Positions 45,240-54,122 are shown, counted from the first letter of the stretch. The stretch is 64,000 nucleotides of DNA from Vagococcus carniphilus (GCF_014397115.1 NZ_CP060720.1:1504001-1568000), one strand, 5' to 3'. Notes: generated by a model from the sequence alone, not told the origin. Program-made: numbers and translations.

Positions 45240-45740
45240 ATGCAAGAGGAAATTTTGGAGGAAGAAGTAAACCAACCTAAAAAAGATAAGAAAAATATTA
45301 TTCTGATTGTGGTTGTAGCAGTCGTAGGAATTATTGCTGGAACAGCAGGAACTTTTTTCGGCAATACGATTTCAAACAAGGTACATGGAAAAGAAACGCC
45401 ACCTGCAGTTGAACAAAAATTTAGTGATAGTGAAGTAACTGTTGCGTTAGATGAATTTTTGATTAACTTGGCTGAAGGTAAAGATGAAGAGATGAGCTAT
45501 ATTCGAATTGAGTTATCTTTATTAACGACAAGCGAAAAAAATGCTGAAGTTATTAATACAAGTAAAGATTTAATTCGTGATAGCGTCGTTAACAAATTAA
45601 GACAAAAGAATGCTGAAAGTATTTTGGCTGATAAAAATGGTGTGAATAAACTAAAAAATGAATTGAAAGATCAGATTAATAAAGATTACGGTTCAGCTTT
45701 AGTGAGAGAAGTATTTATTACTAATTTAGTTATTCAGTAA
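45240..45740 (+). CDS. fliL: Flagellar basal-body-associated protein FliL
   Basis: A 166-residue single-span protein near the stators that supports torque. A short acidic cytoplasmic N-terminus is followed by a membrane segment (about 20-40) and an extracytoplasmic domain with VALDEFLINLAEG and the C-terminal LVREVFITNLVIQ ending. ATG 45240 follows GCAGAGGTG by about seven bases; longer frames would overlap flbD without a site. In Bacillus fliM and fliY come next; here fliO does. Confidence 0.88.
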   Translation: MQEEILEEEVNQPKKDKKNIILIVVVAVVGIIAGTAGTFFGNTISNKVHGKETPPAVEQKFSDSEVTVALDEFLINLAEGKDEEMSYIRIELSLLTTSEKNAEVINTSKDLIRDSVVNKLRQKNAESILADKNGVNKLKNELKDQINKDYGSALVREVFITNLVIQ

Positions 45741-45756
45741 AAAAGAAGGAGAAAAG

Positions 45757-46137
45757 ATGACAAGTTTTTTTTTATTATTTAAAAGTATTGTTTTTTTAGT
45801 GGTAATTATCTTGCTTATCCAAATTACATTAACTTATGTTAATAAGTTTAACCAAACTCAAAGTAAAAACATAGAGATTATTGAAAAATTGTCGGTAAGT
45901 AAAGATTCCTCAATGGCAATTGTTCTTGTTTGCGGAAGTTATTATTTGATGAGTTTAACTCCAAGTAGTAATCAAATGATCAAAAAATTGAATGAGATAG
46001 AAGTCAGAGAAATCCAGATTCAACAAATGGTTGACACTGAGTTCCAACAAAAAAGACAAGAGCAATTCTTGATGCAATGTCAGAATTGGTTTAAAAAGTT
46101 TAAAAAAAAGGGGATCAAGAATGGAAAAGCAGATTAA
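45757..46137 (+). CDS. fliO: Flagellar biosynthesis protein FliO
   Basis: A 126-residue membrane protein that helps assemble the FliP export pore. One membrane segment at residues about 5-27 is followed by the small conserved domain with IEIIEKLSVSKDSSMAIVLVCGSYY. The C-terminal tail is basic. The family is poorly conserved and the identification leans on this motif, size and position directly before fliP, which it overlaps by 17 bases. Confidence 0.8.
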   Translation: MTSFFLLFKSIVFLVVIILLIQITLTYVNKFNQTQSKNIEIIEKLSVSKDSSMAIVLVCGSYYLMSLTPSSNQMIKKLNEIEVREIQIQQMVDTEFQQKRQEQFLMQCQNWFKKFKKKGIKNGKAD

Positions 46138-46873
46138 AAAGATAATTTCTTTATTAGTTCTTGGTCTCTTTTGTCTACCTTCAAAAGTAGTTGCTGTAGA
46201 CGTTAATGAATTAACTGATACAGTCAATAAATTATCAGGCAATACAGGGTCACCAGACTCTGTTAAATTGTTTGTTTTAATGACTGTATTAACGTTAATA
46301 CCAGCTTTATTAGTATTAACGACTTCATTTACTAGAATTATTATGGTGTTGTCTTTTGTTAGAAGTTCACTTGGAACTCAGCAAACACCTCCAAATCAAG
46401 TGTTAATGGGAATTGCTTTGTTTTTAACGTTTTTTATTATGCAACCTGTTTACAACGAAGTTAACAAAACGGCTATCCAACCATTAATTAAAGATGAAAT
46501 TACACAAGCTGAAGCAATTGGATTAGCTGAAAAACCGATTAAGAAATTCATGCTAAAAGAAACAAGAGAAAAAGATTTGAGTCTTTTTGTTAAACATTCT
46601 AATCAAAAGAAAGTTAAAAATCCAGAAGACTTACCAATTCATGTTGTAACACCCGCGTTTTTAATCAGTGAATTAAGAACAGCTTTTAGTATTGGTTTTT
46701 TAATTTTTATTCCATTTTTAATTATTGATATGGCAGTCTCGAGTATTTTAATGTCCATGGGAATGTTTATGCTTTCACCTGTGATGATTTCTCTACCCTT
46801 TAAATTACTATTATTTGTATTAGTAGATGGTTGGTATTTGGTAGTGGAAACACTTGTTAGAGGATTTCAGTAG
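46121..46873 (+). CDS. fliP: Flagellar export gate protein FliP
   Basis: A 250-residue export pore protein. A cleavable-looking signal peptide (about 1-24, ending VVAV) is followed by four membrane segments. The family motifs TSFTRIIMVLSFVRSSLG near residue 65 and PFLIIDMAVSSILMSMGM near 203 are intact. FliP with FliQ and FliR forms the channel through which rod, hook and filament proteins leave. Confidence 0.95.
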   Translation: MEKQIKKIISLLVLGLFCLPSKVVAVDVNELTDTVNKLSGNTGSPDSVKLFVLMTVLTLIPALLVLTTSFTRIIMVLSFVRSSLGTQQTPPNQVLMGIALFLTFFIMQPVYNEVNKTAIQPLIKDEITQAEAIGLAEKPIKKFMLKETREKDLSLFVKHSNQKKVKNPEDLPIHVVTPAFLISELRTAFSIGFLIFIPFLIIDMAVSSILMSMGMFMLSPVMISLPFKLLLFVLVDGWYLVVETLVRGFQ

Positions 46874-46887
46874 AAGGGGTTTTTTAA

Positions 46888-47151
46888 ATGACTATACAAA
46901 TGGTTTTAGATGTCATGCATCAAGCTTTTATAAAAGTGATATTGATTGCAGGCCCTATTTTGATACTAGCAATGGTTGTAGGATTAGTTATTAGTATTCT
47001 TCAAGCGACAACTCAAATTCAAGAGCAAACACTAAGTTTTGTTCCTAAACTATTAACCGTTTTTATTAGTTTAATTGTCTTAGGTAACTTTATGATTAAT
47101 ATTTTAGTTGAATTTACAAAGAGTTTATTCAAAATTATGTCTTCATTATAG
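46888..47151 (+). CDS. fliQ: Flagellar export gate protein FliQ
   Basis: An 87-residue protein with two membrane helices, the small ring subunit of the FliPQR export gate. The conserved QATTQIQEQTLSFVPKLL segment is complete. AAGGGG precedes the ATG. Located between fliP and fliR, the universal order. Confidence 0.95.
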   Translation: MTIQMVLDVMHQAFIKVILIAGPILILAMVVGLVISILQATTQIQEQTLSFVPKLLTVFISLIVLGNFMINILVEFTKSLFKIMSSL

Positions 47152-47163
47152 GTTAGGTGGAAT

Positions 47164-47922
47164 ATGAATGATACGCTTGTAACATTTTTATTAATATTTT
47201 GTCGAATAACAAGTTTTATGGTGATTTCACCTGGTTTTTCGTTAAAACAAGCACCTAAGTTGATGAAGGCGCTCCTAAGTATCGCTTTTAGTTTAAGTGT
47301 TTTTAGTGTTATTTCAGAGAAAGTAGTAATTGAAAGTGTTTACTTATTATTATTTTATGTTGTTAAAGAAATACTGGTTGGACTGGCTATTGGTTTTATT
47401 GTTCAACTTATTTTTTCTGGTATTGAAATGGCCGGACAAATTGTCGATTTTCAGGTTGGATTTTCAATGGGGTCTGTTTTTGATCCAGGTGTAGGAATAC
47501 AAGGATCTAACTATGGAAGATTATATTATTGGTTAGCTTTAAGTTTGTTTTTTTTCTCTGATATGCATCATCTTGTCATTGAAAATTTATTAAACTCATT
47601 TGAGGTTGTTCCAATCACTGAAGCCGTTTTAAAAGGGACAACAGTGGATGGTATGATCCTTTTATTTGTAGAGGTATTTAAAATAGCCGTTCTTTTAGCA
47701 GCACCCGTTGTTTTAGTTGCCTTAGTAACAGATTGTGTATTGGGAATAATTTCAAGAAGTGTGCCACAAATTAATGTGTTGATGCTTGGTATGCCAATGA
47801 AAATATTAATAAGTTTTTTATTTATGCTTTTATTCTTACCTAATCTGATTCAATCCATTAGTAATGTCTTCCCAACTATTGACCGGTATATGAAAGAATT
47901 TATTGATGCCTTAGTGAGGTGA
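47164..47922 (+). CDS. fliR: Flagellar export gate protein FliR
   Basis: A 252-residue protein with about six membrane segments. The GxxVDFQxGFSMGSVFDP loop near residue 90 and VPQINVLMLGMPMKI near 205 are family landmarks. It is an export-gate subunit and is followed four bases later by flhB, with which it works closely (some clostridia fuse the two). Confidence 0.94.
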   Translation: MNDTLVTFLLIFCRITSFMVISPGFSLKQAPKLMKALLSIAFSLSVFSVISEKVVIESVYLLLFYVVKEILVGLAIGFIVQLIFSGIEMAGQIVDFQVGFSMGSVFDPGVGIQGSNYGRLYYWLALSLFFFSDMHHLVIENLLNSFEVVPITEAVLKGTTVDGMILLFVEVFKIAVLLAAPVVLVALVTDCVLGIISRSVPQINVLMLGMPMKILISFLFMLLFLPNLIQSISNVFPTIDRYMKEFIDALVR

Positions 47923-47926
47923 GGAA

Positions 47927-48994
47927 ATGTTTGAAAAAGATGGTAAGACAGAAAAACCAACCGCAAAGAAGCTAAAAGATGCTAGGAAAAAAGGGGACGT
48001 TGTTAAAAGTCCGGAACTAATATCAGCTGTTTCTTTTTTGATTTTCTCAATCTTTTTTATTCCTTTGTGGGAATATGTGATACGAGAATGTGAAGGGATA
48101 CTAAAAAGTTATTTTTCAATCCAATATGACCCTCAATATTTAGAAAATAATCTAAGTGCAATTGGTATTCAAAATATTATCAAATTGTTCTTAATTATAG
48201 CTCCTTTTTTAGTTATTGGTTTTTTTAGTGCTTGGCTAAGTAATTTAGTTCAAGTTGGTTTTTTATTTACATCGAAACCGTTTAAACCTGATTTTAAAAA
48301 ATTGAATCCAGTTAGTGGTTTTAAAAATCTTTTTAATAAAAAAGCTCTTTTTACATTAGTAAAAAACATGGGCAAATTAGCACTCATTTTCTTCTTAACC
48401 TTAAAGGAAATTAAAGTTGTATTGGTTGATTTTTTCAATAGTGCTTCAGTTGGGATTGAAGTTTTACCAACTTTTATTTTAACGTTTTTAAAGTCACTGA
48501 GTTTAAAGATTGCTTTAATTCTTTTTGTGTTAGGTATTCTTGATTACGGTGTTCAGTGGTTAGAATTTAGAAAAAAACTAAAAATGACCAAACAAGAAGT
48601 CAAAGAAGAATTCAAGCAACAAGAAGGAGATCAACAAGTTAAAGCGCAACGTAAGGGAATGTACCAGCAAATGATGTCTGAAATGATGAGTCAAGTTAAA
48701 GATGCGACTGTTATTTTGACCAACCCTACTCATTTAGCAATTGCGATTGCCTATGATAAAGAAAATGATGGGGCGCCAATTGTTGTCGCTAAGGGTGCTG
48801 ATTTAATGGCAAAACGGATTCGAGAAGAAGCTAAACTTAATAAAGTCCCTATCCTAGAAAATAAACCCGTTGCTCGTTCACTTTATAAATCAACAGACAT
48901 AGGGGAAGCAATCCCTGTTGAAATGTACGAGACGATGGCAGAAATTCTTGCCTTCGTTTACCGAATGAACGAAGAAAATAAACATAAAATTTAA
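47927..48994 (+). CDS. flhB: Flagellar export switch protein FlhB
   Basis: A 355-residue export component with four membrane segments (about 30-210) and a cytoplasmic domain. The self-cleavage motif NPTH near residues 265-268 is intact, so the substrate switch triggered by FliK should work. The N-terminal EKPTAKKLKDARKKGDV is typical. It is followed by an 81-base gap with an inverted repeat before flhA, the largest gap within the export genes. Confidence 0.95.
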   Translation: MFEKDGKTEKPTAKKLKDARKKGDVVKSPELISAVSFLIFSIFFIPLWEYVIRECEGILKSYFSIQYDPQYLENNLSAIGIQNIIKLFLIIAPFLVIGFFSAWLSNLVQVGFLFTSKPFKPDFKKLNPVSGFKNLFNKKALFTLVKNMGKLALIFFLTLKEIKVVLVDFFNSASVGIEVLPTFILTFLKSLSLKIALILFVLGILDYGVQWLEFRKKLKMTKQEVKEEFKQQEGDQQVKAQRKGMYQQMMSEMMSQVKDATVILTNPTHLAIAIAYDKENDGAPIVVAKGADLMAKRIREEAKLNKVPILENKPVARSLYKSTDIGEAIPVEMYETMAEILAFVYRMNEENKHKI

Positions 48995-48997
48995 AAT

Positions 48998-49069
48998 CTT
49001 ATCAATGTATTAGTCGTACTAAAAACTTGATAAGTTAATAGGAAAAAATAAATAACTTGATAAAGGAGG
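48998..49069 (+). other. Inverted and direct repeats in the flhB-flhA gap
   Basis: CTTATCAA (48998-49005) can pair with TTGATAAG (49027-49034), with inner arms TTAGT/ACTAA. A second copy, TTGATAAAGG (49057-49066), runs into the flhA ribosome-binding site. Two alternative pairings are therefore possible, only one of which touches the site. Confidence 0.5.
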
Positions 49070-49075
49070 AAAAAA

Positions 49076-51145
49076 GTGTTCTCAAAAATTAATTTAAAGA
49101 ATATGAACTATTCTGATGTGATTATCTCCTTTATGGTTGTAGCAGTTATTGGTTTAATTATTATTCCGTTACCTAGTACTATCTTAGATTTTCTGATTAT
49201 TATTAATATGACAATCGGAATCAACATTTTACTGATTACGCTTTTTACAAAAAGTGTTTTAGAATTTGCTACCTTTCCAACATTACTTTTGATAACGACA
49301 ATGTTCCGTTTAGGTCTGAATATATCTTCTACTCGTTTGGTATTAACCCAAGGAAATGCCGGTCATGTCATTGACGCATTTGCTAATGTGGTAGCTGGAA
49401 ATAACTATATTGTCGGAGCAGTTATCTTTATCATTATTACAATCATTCAAATGGTTGTTGTCACTAATGGTGCAAGTCGTGTGTCTGAAGTTTCAGCAAG
49501 GTTTACATTAGACGCGATGCCAGGGAAACAAATGGCAATTGATGCGGATTTAAATGCTGGTTTAATTTCTGAAGATGAAGCTAAAAAACGAAGAAAAGAT
49601 TTGCAACGTGAAGCAAGTTTTTACGGAGCAATGGATGGTGCTAGTAAGTTTGTTAAGGGAGATGCTATTGCGGGTATTATTATTACTTTGATTAACCTTC
49701 TAGGTGGTATCTTAATTTTCTCAATTTCTCAAGGAATGGGTGTTGGAGAAGCTCTGGATACATTCGGAAAACTAGCAATTGGAGATGGATTGGTTAGTCA
49801 AATTCCATCATTACTTATTTCAGTTTCTTCTGGGATTATTGTAACGAGATCAGATGATGATTCAACGTTTGGATCAGCTATCAAAAAAGATTTCTTCCCT
49901 AATCCATTAATTGCAGGAATTGTAGCATGTGTTCTATTCATTATTGCTCTTGTTCCAGGATTTCCTAAAATCCCTTTCTTCATTATGTCAGGTGTGTTTG
50001 GTTTCATTGCCTACAAGAAATATGAAAAAGAAGATTTGGAAGAACAACGAATGGTCGAAAGAAGACAGGAACTTTTACTTCTTCAAAAAGAAAAAGAACT
50101 TGAAGAAGATGACAGTGTATCTTCTTTCCAAGTAGAACCTATTTCAATTGAGATTGGCTATACCTTAATTCCGATGACTGATGACAGTATAGATAATTCG
50201 TTAATGAAACAAATTATTAATATTCGAAAACAGTGTGCTCATGAATTAGGTGTTTTACTAACACCCATTCGGATTCGAGATAATCTACAACTTGGTCCAA
50301 ATGATTATTGTATCAAGATTAAAGGAAATGAAGTTGCTAGAGGTGAAATTTATCCAAGTAAATTCATGGTAATTAATCCAGAAAATGATCAATTGAACCT
50401 GGATGGAATTCCAGCAAAAGAGCCAGCATTTGGTTTAGATGCTTTATGGATTGATGAGCATGATAAAGATGTTGCAGATATCCATGGTGCGACAATTGTA
50501 GAACCAGTAACAGTTATTGCAACCCATTTAAAAGAAGTTATTTATAGTAATACAGCTGAGCTTTTAGGTCGTCAAGAAGTAAAACATCTGCTTGAAGGAA
50601 TTAAAGATAAATATAATGTGGTAATCGATGAGTTGATTCCTGAAATTATGCGTTTAGGAGAAGTTCAAAAAGTATTACAAAATTTATTAAAAGAGCAGAT
50701 TCCAATTAATGACTTGGTGACTATACTGGAAACATTAGCCGATTACGGAACGACAACAAAAGATGTCGAAATTCTAACAGAACATGTTAGACAATCTCTA
50801 AAAAGAACAATTGTAAAGCAGTATCTAGGGGAAGATGGTGTTTTACGAGTAATTACGCTTCATCCAGAAGTGGAGGAATTGGTTTCAAAAAGTACACAAA
50901 AAACGACTTCAGGATCAATTCCAGTTTTAAAACCAGAAACAATTACTCAATTATTCGATTCAATTAATGGCGTTCATCAAGAATTAACGACACAAAATGT
51001 TCAACACGTTATTTTAGCTTCACCCACAACGCGTTTAACATTTAGGAAATTAATCTCATATAATTTTCCTGCTCTAGCAGTTATTTCTTTAAATGAAGTG
51101 CCAAATGAAGTTGAAATTGAAACAGTGGGGATGTTATCGCTATAA
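49076..51145 (+). CDS. flhA: Flagellar export protein FlhA
   Basis: A 689-residue export gate protein. Eight membrane segments lie in the first 320 residues, including the conserved FHIPEP-type region (FPTLLLITTMFRLGLNISSTR and MPGKQMAIDADLNAG). The C-terminal cytoplasmic domain (about 350-689) forms the nonameric ring that receives chaperone-bound substrates. GTG start with AAGGAGG seven bases upstream. In Bacillus flhF and flhG follow; here the sigma factor gene does. Confidence 0.96.
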   Translation: MFSKINLKNMNYSDVIISFMVVAVIGLIIIPLPSTILDFLIIINMTIGINILLITLFTKSVLEFATFPTLLLITTMFRLGLNISSTRLVLTQGNAGHVIDAFANVVAGNNYIVGAVIFIIITIIQMVVVTNGASRVSEVSARFTLDAMPGKQMAIDADLNAGLISEDEAKKRRKDLQREASFYGAMDGASKFVKGDAIAGIIITLINLLGGILIFSISQGMGVGEALDTFGKLAIGDGLVSQIPSLLISVSSGIIVTRSDDDSTFGSAIKKDFFPNPLIAGIVACVLFIIALVPGFPKIPFFIMSGVFGFIAYKKYEKEDLEEQRMVERRQELLLLQKEKELEEDDSVSSFQVEPISIEIGYTLIPMTDDSIDNSLMKQIINIRKQCAHELGVLLTPIRIRDNLQLGPNDYCIKIKGNEVARGEIYPSKFMVINPENDQLNLDGIPAKEPAFGLDALWIDEHDKDVADIHGATIVEPVTVIATHLKEVIYSNTAELLGRQEVKHLLEGIKDKYNVVIDELIPEIMRLGEVQKVLQNLLKEQIPINDLVTILETLADYGTTTKDVEILTEHVRQSLKRTIVKQYLGEDGVLRVITLHPEVEELVSKSTQKTTSGSIPVLKPETITQLFDSINGVHQELTTQNVQHVILASPTTRLTFRKLISYNFPALAVISLNEVPNEVEIETVGMLSL

Positions 51146-51211
51146 GGAAACATCATTCAATCAATATAATATAGAACATTATTAAGTTTTATAAGGGAAG
51201 GGGTAATTGTT

Positions 51212-51922
51212 GTGTATGAAGTTGATTACGAACAAGAAATTGTTAAATATTTACCTTTTGTAAGAAGAGTCGTTAATCGGATTGAAATTAAATCGACTGA
51301 TTATGATAAAGATGACTTGTTTAATATTGGTGTCATAGGTTTAATGGATGCCTTAAAAAAATTCGATGTCACCAAAAAAGTATCATTTGAAAGTTATGCT
51401 TATATTCGAATTCGAGGAGCTATTATTGATGAAATAAGAAAAACGTCAAGAGTTTCAAGAACAAGAATGGGGCATTTGGATCAATTTTATAAAGCAAAAG
51501 AAAAAATTGAAAGAGAAAAAATGACATCAGCAACTGATAAAGAGATATGTGAAGAGCTTGGAATAGATGGGAAACAACTTTCTAAGATTCATGAAACAGT
51601 TCACTACTTAGCAAATATTTCTTTAGAAGATACGATTTTTACTTCTCAAGGAGAATCATTAGAGCTTAAAGATGTTGTAGAAGATACCCAAATGATACCT
51701 TTTGATGAACTCTTATTAGATGATGAAAAGAAAAAAGCACTGAGAACATGTGTTGATAAGCTCTCAGAAAGAGAACAAATCATTTTAAATTTATACTATG
51801 TAGAAGAGCTGACGTTAAAAGAAATCGCTGAAGTACTAGAGGTGTCAATCCCTCGAGTTTCTCAATTACACGGTAAAATATTAATTAAACTAAAAAATAT
51901 GATTGAGGAGGAACTGGCATGA
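51212..51922 (+). CDS. fliA: Flagellar sigma factor, FliA/SigD type
   Basis: A 236-residue sigma-70 family factor of the FliA/WhiG class that should transcribe late motility genes. Region 2 has DLFNIGVIGLMDALKKFD and YAYIRIRGAIIDEIRK. Region 3 contains the typical DKEICEELGI. Region 4 has the helix-turn-helix LTLKEIAEVLEVSIPRVSQLHGK. GTG start eight bases after AAGGGAAGGGG. Its ATGA stop overlaps flgF. Candidate targets in the window are motA and the two receptor genes. The anti-sigma factor FlgM is not in the window. Confidence 0.94.
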   Translation: MYEVDYEQEIVKYLPFVRRVVNRIEIKSTDYDKDDLFNIGVIGLMDALKKFDVTKKVSFESYAYIRIRGAIIDEIRKTSRVSRTRMGHLDQFYKAKEKIEREKMTSATDKEICEELGIDGKQLSKIHETVHYLANISLEDTIFTSQGESLELKDVVEDTQMIPFDELLLDDEKKKALRTCVDKLSEREQIILNLYYVEELTLKEIAEVLEVSIPRVSQLHGKILIKLKNMIEEELA

Positions 51923-52626
51923 TAAGAAGTATGAATACACTTCAAAAAAACTTAAATATCTTGCAAAAAAAGCAAGAAAATATTAGTTCGAATGTCTCAA
52001 ATATCAATACATATGGTTTTAAAAAACAACAGTTAATTCAAAAAACAGAACCGGAAAAAGAAATGTTCAATCATTTGAACGGCCCTAAGTTGAATAAAAG
52101 AAATGATATAGGTTCTTTTATTTTTGGTAATCGAATTGACGAAATCAATAAAGATATGAGCACTGGCAATATTAAGCCAACCAATAAGATGTCTGATTTT
52201 GCTGTTCTTGGAGAAGGATTTTTTAATGTCCAATTACCAGATGGAACTATTGGTTATACCAAGAACGGTCATTTTGAAGTTAACGCACAGAATCAACTGG
52301 TCACTCAAGAAGGTTACGTAGTAGTTTCTGAAAATGGAGGGCCGGTAAATACAAATGAAGCTTATCCTAAATTTAGATTAACCCGGTTTAATGATCCTGC
52401 TGATTTAACAGCAAGAGGAGAGTCTTTATTCACAGCTGGAAATGGTGGAGTGAATGATACACAAAGTCGAGTGGAACAAAGAATGTTAGAAGCTTCAAAT
52501 GTCGATATGGTGGATGAAATGACTACTTTAATGCAAACCGCTAGAGAGTTTGAAATCAATCAAAAAGCACTACACGCATCAGATGAAACATTAAGAAAAT
52601 TAACTAATGAGATAGGTCGAGCTTAA
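51919..52626 (+). CDS. flgF: Flagellar basal-body rod protein FlgF (FlhO-like)
   Basis: A 235-residue rod protein, equivalent to Bacillus FlhO. It has the rod-hook N-terminal NISSNVSNINTYGFKKQ, the central FAVLGEGFFNVQLPDGTIGYT repeat, and a C-terminal VDMVDEMTTLMQTAREFEIN helix. The start overlaps the sigma gene by four bases after a GGAGG site. Its last codons form the left arm of a perfect hairpin that extends into the intergenic gap. Confidence 0.88.
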   Translation: MIRSMNTLQKNLNILQKKQENISSNVSNINTYGFKKQQLIQKTEPEKEMFNHLNGPKLNKRNDIGSFIFGNRIDEINKDMSTGNIKPTNKMSDFAVLGEGFFNVQLPDGTIGYTKNGHFEVNAQNQLVTQEGYVVVSENGGPVNTNEAYPKFRLTRFNDPADLTARGESLFTAGNGGVNDTQSRVEQRMLEASNVDMVDEMTTLMQTAREFEINQKALHASDETLRKLTNEIGRA

Positions 52627-52638
52627 CTAAGCTCGACC
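52615..52638 (+). other. Perfect hairpin at the flgF-flgG junction
   Basis: Ten-base arms (52615-52624 and 52629-52638) with the 4-base loop AACT; the left arm encodes the end of FlgF. Only a short T tract follows, so it is a weak terminator, attenuator or RNA-processing site. Confidence 0.6.
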
Positions 52639-52658
52639 TTTAAGAAGGGAAGTAAACC

Positions 52659-53396
52659 ATGAATAGTTCTCTATCTATCAGCAGAAGTGGTTTAAAAGGA
52701 TTGCAAACACATTTAGATATCACTTCAAATAATATTGCTAATGTAAATACAATCGGTTTTAAGCAAAAAAATACTAATTTTTATGAGTTACTAAGAAATG
52801 ATGTAGCTGGACAAAATGGTCCATTACCAAATGGTGTATCACGAGGAATGAAAGCAACTCAAGGTCAATTTAATATGACTCAAGGAAGCTTTATTGCAGG
52901 TAGTAATCCATTTGATTTAGCAATTTCTGGAGAAGGAATGTTTGGTATTAGATTGCCAGATAATCAATTAGCTTATACAAGAGATGGCAGTTTTGCATTT
53001 GATCAAAATGGTGTTTTAAGAAATGCATCTGGCAATCGTGTGGAAATGACTCTGAATGTTCCAAAGAATAATTGGCCAAAGGGAGAGCCTTATGTGCGTG
53101 AAGATGGTCAAGTAAGGATTGGTAATGTTTTAGTTGGAGAGATTCCTGTTTTTGATGATGCCAATAGTTCTCAATTAATTGAAGTAGGAGAAAATCAATG
53201 GGTCTTGCCTCAAGGTCAAGCAGCTGCTAAACTAGCTAACCCTGTGATTAAACAACATTTTTTAGAAGGTTCTAATGTAGAATTAGCAGAATCAATGTCA
53301 GATATGATTGTCACTCAAAGAGCTTATTCTATGAATGCTAAAGTTTTACAAGCAACAGATGAAATGATGCAACGAATTAACGAATACAAACAATAG
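52659..53396 (+). CDS. flgG: Flagellar distal rod protein FlgG (FlhP-like)
   Basis: A 245-residue distal rod subunit, equivalent to Bacillus FlhP. The motif DITSNNIANVNTIGFKQKN at the N-terminus, FDLAISGEGMFGIRLPDNQLAYTRDG in the middle and VELAESMSDMIVTQRAYSMNAK at the end are typical. AAGAAGGGAAG lies before the ATG. It ends 15 bases before the ABC ATPase gene. Confidence 0.9.
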   Translation: MNSSLSISRSGLKGLQTHLDITSNNIANVNTIGFKQKNTNFYELLRNDVAGQNGPLPNGVSRGMKATQGQFNMTQGSFIAGSNPFDLAISGEGMFGIRLPDNQLAYTRDGSFAFDQNGVLRNASGNRVEMTLNVPKNNWPKGEPYVREDGQVRIGNVLVGEIPVFDDANSSQLIEVGENQWVLPQGQAAAKLANPVIKQHFLEGSNVELAESMSDMIVTQRAYSMNAKVLQATDEMMQRINEYKQ

Positions 53397-53411
53397 AAGG
53401 ATGCGAATAAA

Positions 53412-54122
53412 ATGATCAGGTTAGCTAATGTTTATAAGAAATATACTGAAGATAATACTGCTTTGGAAAATATTTCATTAAAAGTTGATCAAGGTGAATT
53501 TCTTTATTTAGTAGGTCCAAGTGGAGCAGGTAAATCAACGCTCATAAAACTTTTGACCTGTGAGGAACGCTTGACAAGAGGTTTTTTAAAGATAGGTAAC
53601 GTTGATTTACTGAAGCTACCTGATCAACATGTTCCTGAACTTAGGAGGCAACTGGGAGTTGTACCTCAAGATATATTTTTATTAGACCATCTAACAGTTT
53701 ATAAAAATTTAGCTTATACGCTTCAAGCGATTGAAGTTGAAAGAAAAAAAATTAAAGAAAAAGTATTAGCAGCTTTAGAAAAAGTTGGCATGCTCCAATT
53801 TAAAAATGCTTATCCAAATCAACTATCGATTGGCCAACAACAAAAAATTGTTATTGCAAGAGCGATTGTCAATGATCCTAAAATTATACTAGCAGATGAA
53901 CCAACAGGAAATATGGATAACAAGTCTGCTATAGAAATCATGAAGATTTTATACAAATTAAACCAGAGTGGTACGACAATCTTAATGGCAACACATAATT
54001 CGACAATTGTTAATACATTACGATACCGAGTTTTAGAAATAAACCATGGTAGAATCATCCGTGATCAGGCTGAAGGATCTTATGGATTAGCAACTGATTA
54101 CAGAGATGTGTTTGTTATTTAA
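53412..54122 (+). CDS. FtsE-like ABC ATPase inside the flagellar array
   Basis: A 236-residue ATPase whose closest recognisable relatives are FtsE and LolD-type ATPases. Walker A is GPSGAGKST near residue 35, the Q-loop is VVPQDIFLLDHLTVYKNLA near 80, Walker B is IILADEPTGNMD near 160, and the switch histidine lies in ATHNSTIV. The signature is LSIGQQQKIVIARAIV, with Ile in place of the first Gly. No membrane partner such as FtsX is encoded beside it, so any partner lies elsewhere. It sits 15 bases after flgG and about 100 before a receptor gene, within a solid motility context. Cell division FtsE would normally be paired with ftsX; a wall-remodelling role in flagellar assembly is only a guess. 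Confidence 0.85.
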   Translation: MIRLANVYKKYTEDNTALENISLKVDQGEFLYLVGPSGAGKSTLIKLLTCEERLTRGFLKIGNVDLLKLPDQHVPELRRQLGVVPQDIFLLDHLTVYKNLAYTLQAIEVERKKIKEKVLAALEKVGMLQFKNAYPNQLSIGQQQKIVIARAIVNDPKIILADEPTGNMDNKSAIEIMKILYKLNQSGTTILMATHNSTIVNTLRYRVLEINHGRIIRDQAEGSYGLATDYRDVFVI

